From NCBI GenBank assembly GCA_934454635.1, contig CAKSFR010000015.1:1-64000 (forward strand): a DNA stretch of 64,000 nt, given 5' to 3'. A model generated the notes under the pieces. That model was not told where the DNA came from and did not search any database. It saw only the letters and a program-made list of their open reading frames with translations. The first letter of the stretch is position 1; every line of letters begins with the position of its first letter. Positions 60,846-64,000 of the stretch are shown in pieces. A program made the translations under genes and the position numbers. The DNA comes from an uncultured Ruminiclostridium sp. GTDB lineage: Bacteria; Bacillota; Clostridia; Oscillospirales; Ruminococcaceae.

Positions 60846-62225
60846 TCATATATCAATGATCGACAGCAGATTTCTGAGCTGAATGTTCAGCACATTGTTA
60901 AACTGCACCATAGTGTTGAGCGTTTTGTAATCGAGCCAGAAATATCCGTCGGGCAGTTCTCCCGTCTGTTCGGGAGAGACTCTCAGCACAATATTCCTGT
61001 TCTCCTCGTGATAGAACCGTCCGCCCTCCTCTGAAAGGATAACATCATTGCGGATCTCGGCGCCGTTTTCAAGCAGTCTGAAAAACAGCCTGTCCATATC
61101 CGAATAATTATCTTCGGGGACAGCCGCCTCAAGCTGAACGGTGGGGGCAAGCTCAATGCCATCAAAGCAGCCTGCCTCGGGCTTTGCCTGAACAAGAAAA
61201 CGGAGCTTCCCGTCAATTACAGCGGTGATAAGTCCGAAAACCGCCTTGCCCTCCGCCTGAAAAAGGGGCTGGGTCCAGTGAGTGACCTCTCTGCCCTCTA
61301 TCTCGATGTCGCAGAAAATGACCTTAAAAGGGTATCCCTTTTTATGCACAATACCCCCGTCCGTAAAATTCCATGAGGAAAGCTTTTTTAAGGATACTAT
61401 CTGGTTTTCGCAGCTATGGAGCATTCTGTAGTCGTTGATATACCTGAACACCCTTACTGTATCGGCAAAACCATTACTGCCGAACATTGACTCAAAAAGC
61501 GTCTTGTCCGTAAAAGCCTTGGAAAGCTCCTGCCTATCGCTGTCAGACAGATCATACTGAGAATAGGGAATGCAGGACAGCACCGTCCTCGTGTCCATAT
61601 TCACAAGATTATCTATCTTCATAAGCTTTTTTATCGTTCCGAGGGTCATCCAGCGGTGGCTCGGCAGAACCTCAATGTCATCATCAACTCTGATGATGAT
61701 ATTCCTGTTTCGCTTTCCGAGAAACCGTGAGGACTGCTCGGACTGTATCTGATCTACTATGATATCCTCAGGTCTTGCATTCAGGAAATAGTCAAGGTAA
61801 GCAGGCTTCTTGCCGCCGTGTTTTTGGGTAAAATTGCTCTTTGTTGCCTGAATGGTGGGAGAGATCTGTATCTTGTTCACATTGCCCGGCTCTATCTTTG
61901 CCTGCATAAGGAAGTACAGAACGCCGTCTGTCTCTTTGCAGATGATGCCGAGATAGCCTATCTCGTCCTGTATCAGCACAGGCTGTTCAAGAACAAGCTC
62001 ACCCTCACGGTACTGCCGCAGACCCCTTATCTGAAAGAAGCTGCCGTTCGTATTGCGTATCTCCCCTGCCGCCTCGTCATAGAACCACTTGTCGCTGTCG
62101 GACAAACGGTTTTTGGTGATATTCACCTTAAGGCTGCGGTTTTTATCCTCTGCCCAGCGGAGGACGGAGGAAACGCTTTCGATGTCCGTACCCTCTTTCA
62201 ATGATCTGATAAATTCGGCTGTCAT
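60846..62225 (-). CDS. NDP-hexose 2,3-dehydratase (TylX3/EvaA type)
   Basis: Removes the C2 hydroxyl from dTDP-4-keto-6-deoxyglucose, the committing step of 2,6-dideoxysugar synthesis. The 459 residues show the family's two-fold internal repeat: a QAKIEPGNVNKIQISPTIQ segment in the first half (about residue 119) and QAKPEAGCFDGIELAPTVQ in the second (about 349). The family is best known from actinomycete antibiotic pathways. It overlaps the next upstream membrane gene by 4 bp. Confidence 0.9.
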   Translation of the reverse strand: MTAEFIRSLKEGTDIESVSSVLRWAEDKNRSLKVNITKNRLSDSDKWFYDEAAGEIRNTNGSFFQIRGLRQYREGELVLEQPVLIQDEIGYLGIICKETDGVLYFLMQAKIEPGNVNKIQISPTIQATKSNFTQKHGGKKPAYLDYFLNARPEDIIVDQIQSEQSSRFLGKRNRNIIIRVDDDIEVLPSHRWMTLGTIKKLMKIDNLVNMDTRTVLSCIPYSQYDLSDSDRQELSKAFTDKTLFESMFGSNGFADTVRVFRYINDYRMLHSCENQIVSLKKLSSWNFTDGGIVHKKGYPFKVIFCDIEIEGREVTHWTQPLFQAEGKAVFGLITAVIDGKLRFLVQAKPEAGCFDGIELAPTVQLEAAVPEDNYSDMDRLFFRLLENGAEIRNDVILSEEGGRFYHEENRNIVLRVSPEQTGELPDGYFWLDYKTLNTMVQFNNVLNIQLRNLLSIIDI

Positions 62226-62821
62226 TTTGCTTCTTCCTCTTCATTAGCATATTCGGGATATATTATTCGGGTATCCTCCACAGGATAAAGCTTTTCAACA
62301 AGCCTGAAAGTACCTATCAGTCTTTTGCCTTTTTCGGTTATCCTGTAGCCTTCGCCCTCCCTGACCATATTGCCGATGGACAGCTGTTCCTCGATACGTC
62401 GGGCGGTTGAGCCGTACTGATGTATATATATGTCCGAAAATCTTTCTTCGACCTCTTCGGCAGTAAAGACCCTGTTTTCGTTTTCCGCCATATCAGCCAG
62501 TTCAAAGATCGTATATGAACGGTCTATTGTCAAAGGACCCAATGTGACAAAAAGAACCATTGCCATTCCGCAGAGCAGACCCGACGACATAATAAAGGTC
62601 GGGGTCACAAGCTCAGTAAAGCCCTTCTTCTTATTTAGGAAAAACAGTCCTATAAGCGCAGCTATCGTGATGACCACAACAAGCGCAGCCTTATACAACG
62701 TTCTGTAATAATAGACCGTCACTGAAGAAAAGATATCAATGTGCATAAACAAGCTGAGCAGCAGCATATCTGCCAGCAATACTGCCCCATATGATAAAAG
62801 GGTTTTTATCATTGCTTTCAT
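62222..62821 (-). CDS. Membrane protein with a C-terminal winged-helix-like segment
   Basis: A 199-residue protein with four hydrophobic segments (about 9-27, 40-62, 73-95 and maybe a short fourth) and then a soluble region. AEEVEERFSDIYIHQYGSTARRIEEQLSIGNMV followed by GYRITEKGKRLIG has the look of a winged helix with a beta-hairpin wing. I do not recognise the family; it could be a membrane-tethered regulator or simply a helical domain. It overlaps the dehydratase gene by 4 bp. Confidence 0.65.
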   Translation of the reverse strand: MKAMIKTLLSYGAVLLADMLLLSLFMHIDIFSSVTVYYYRTLYKAALVVVITIAALIGLFFLNKKKGFTELVTPTFIMSSGLLCGMAMVLFVTLGPLTIDRSYTIFELADMAENENRVFTAEEVEERFSDIYIHQYGSTARRIEEQLSIGNMVREGEGYRITEKGKRLIGTFRLVEKLYPVEDTRIIYPEYANEEEEAK

Positions 62822-62835
62822 AACAATACTCCTTT

Positions 62836-64000
62836 TTATTGAACGAGCTTTTCGACCTCAACAGACTTTATTGTAATGTCCTCTGAACCTAAATTGAAAT
62901 TTCTGAATTCAATTTTTTCGCAATCCTGTGTAAGATTTATTATAAACGAGACTGTCTGATCCGATACGCTTTCATTTTCCGCAGCTATTGCTCCGACCTC
63001 TGTATCCCAAACGTCGAACTCACTGTTTTGAAGATTATTTCCCGAAATTGTGATTTTGTATGTTCCGCTTTTTATCGAAGCATACGGACCATACTGTATT
63101 GCGCCGGGAGGGACTGTAATTCCCTCATCACCGCGCCTGCATTCCTCCGAAGCGGCAAGCATATCACTGTTATAAACGAACTTTTTTGATTTCCCGCTGA
63201 AACCATCGTGTGCGATATTATAATCATAAACATAAATATAATAACCGTCGATCTGTTCCGTCTGAATTGCATCGTCCAGGATATCATAAGCTGAAGAAGC
63301 TGTAAAAATATCATTTTCATCTTTAGTCAGCAATAAGAATGAATTTCCCTCATATGCCTCATCGGTATACCAGTATGAGCTGTTTGCCCAGTAGTACGGC
63401 AGTATCATATCTCCCACGACCACACCGTTTACATTGATATCACCGTTTGAAAAGAACGTATTTACACCTGCATTCCAATATGTCGCATATCCCTGCTTCA
63501 GATCATTCCGGCGCAGATATTCAATAACATTCTGACTTCCCTCTTTGAATGCGGTTTTATAAAACATTGCCATGCCTGCGCTGTCTGTCAGTACCGTGAA
63601 GCCGATACATATCAGAAAAGCCGCATTAAAAAGATCGATATTTTTCAAAATGTACTTATAAATATAATGAGCCGATAAGCACATCAGCAATATAGCTGAT
63701 GTAAACAGATATCTTACGCTGTCTCCCGATAAAATGTCAGTAAAAACAGCAATAACAGCAATTATACCTATGTGAACTGCCGTGTACAGCATAAAGAGCT
63801 GAACGGAATTACTTTCACTGTTAAATTTTCTTACCTGAAGAACAGGGAATATAATAAGGAAAAGCGCACAGGAGACATACTTTACCAAAGATATCAGACC
63901 GACAGCGGAAAACAGCCCTGCACCGTGTCTGATATCAAACAATTCAAAAAAGCAGTTTATAAGATTTATCAAACGGTCACCGATACCGCCCTCAGTGATA
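62836..64000 (-). CDS. Partial polytopic membrane protein with C-terminal beta-rich domain
   Basis: Open to the window edge, so the N-terminal part is missing; the TTG at 63972 is not the true start, because the frame continues upstream without a stop. At least 387 residues remain: about four membrane segments, then a soluble region ending with GAIQYGPY and EIEFRNFN segments matching the C-terminus of the 51684-53837 protein. It is probably a second GT-C/YfhO-like transferase for the dTDP-sugar. Confidence 0.7.
   Translation of the reverse strand, partial: ITEGGIGDRLINLINCFFELFDIRHGAGLFSAVGLISLVKYVSCALFLIIFPVLQVRKFNSESNSVQLFMLYTAVHIGIIAVIAVFTDILSGDSVRYLFTSAILLMCLSAHYIYKYILKNIDLFNAAFLICIGFTVLTDSAGMAMFYKTAFKEGSQNVIEYLRRNDLKQGYATYWNAGVNTFFSNGDINVNGVVVGDMILPYYWANSSYWYTDEAYEGNSFLLLTKDENDIFTASSAYDILDDAIQTEQIDGYYIYVYDYNIAHDGFSGKSKKFVYNSDMLAASEECRRGDEGITVPPGAIQYGPYASIKSGTYKITISGNNLQNSEFDVWDTEVGAIAAENESVSDQTVSFIINLTQDCEKIEFRNFNLGSEDITIKSVEVEKLVQ

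Overview
This is a chromosomal segment from an anaerobic, low-to-mid GC Gram-positive, most likely a Ruminococcus-like member of the Clostridia. The grounds are AGGAGG-type ribosome sites, sigma-A promoters with 17-bp spacers, a surface-anchored GH9-CBM3 cellulase, flavodiiron oxygen defence and a B12-dependent methionine synthase split into two proteins. This is an inference from gene content; there is no rRNA or tRNA in the window.

Layout. 1-827 is a sparse edge with two hairpins and one small uncertain ORF. 828-8156 (minus) carries a GH9 cellulase lipoprotein followed by a methionine unit: metF, a separate MetH activation protein, an inserted lipoprotein and metH. 8307-14688 (minus) holds a cytidylate-kinase-like protein, cheV, a uridine-kinase-like protein, a HAD phosphatase, a membrane protein and proA-proB. 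14907-20560 (plus) is a response regulator, ABC transporter and sensor kinase set, then a P-loop protein and an HD-GYP protein. 20881-23089 (plus) is xylulokinase plus a transaldolase-like aldolase. 23451-33215 mixes housekeeping and membrane genes, including a flavodiiron protein behind a perfect PerR box. 33531-38393 holds a TrpR-like protein, a methyltransferase, Hsp33, an HMA protein and a galT/APH-kinase pair.

38495-41300 is a mobile junction. A decayed IS3-family element lies directly beside a decayed IS110-family element whose left end looks like a bridge-RNA locus. From 41549 to the window edge everything is on the minus strand and builds surface glycan. It forms two transcription units. 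The upstream one (edge to 51684) makes a dTDP-2,6-dideoxyhexose (RfbA, RfbB, 2,3-dehydratase, Gfo/Idh/MocA ketoreductase, RfbC, SDR) plus UDP-galactofuranose (Glf). The downstream one (51498 to 41549) makes CDP-4-keto-3,6-dideoxyhexose (RfbF, RfbG, RfbH). It also carries a ThDP enzyme, a DRE-TIM aldolase, a HAD phosphatase and an SDR, which together suggest a branched-chain CDP-sugar. Each unit has its own GT2 + GtrA pair. Two large polytopic membrane proteins share a C-terminal beta-rich domain and could be the extracytoplasmic transferases.

Scattered short elements stand out: two 102-bp inverted-repeat MITEs, three related ATACTA/TAGTAT elements (one supplying the last codons of the MetH activation gene), and an 89-bp cloverleaf of three perfect hairpins closed by GGCGCGCC. 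All functional calls come from reading motifs by eye; no database search was possible.
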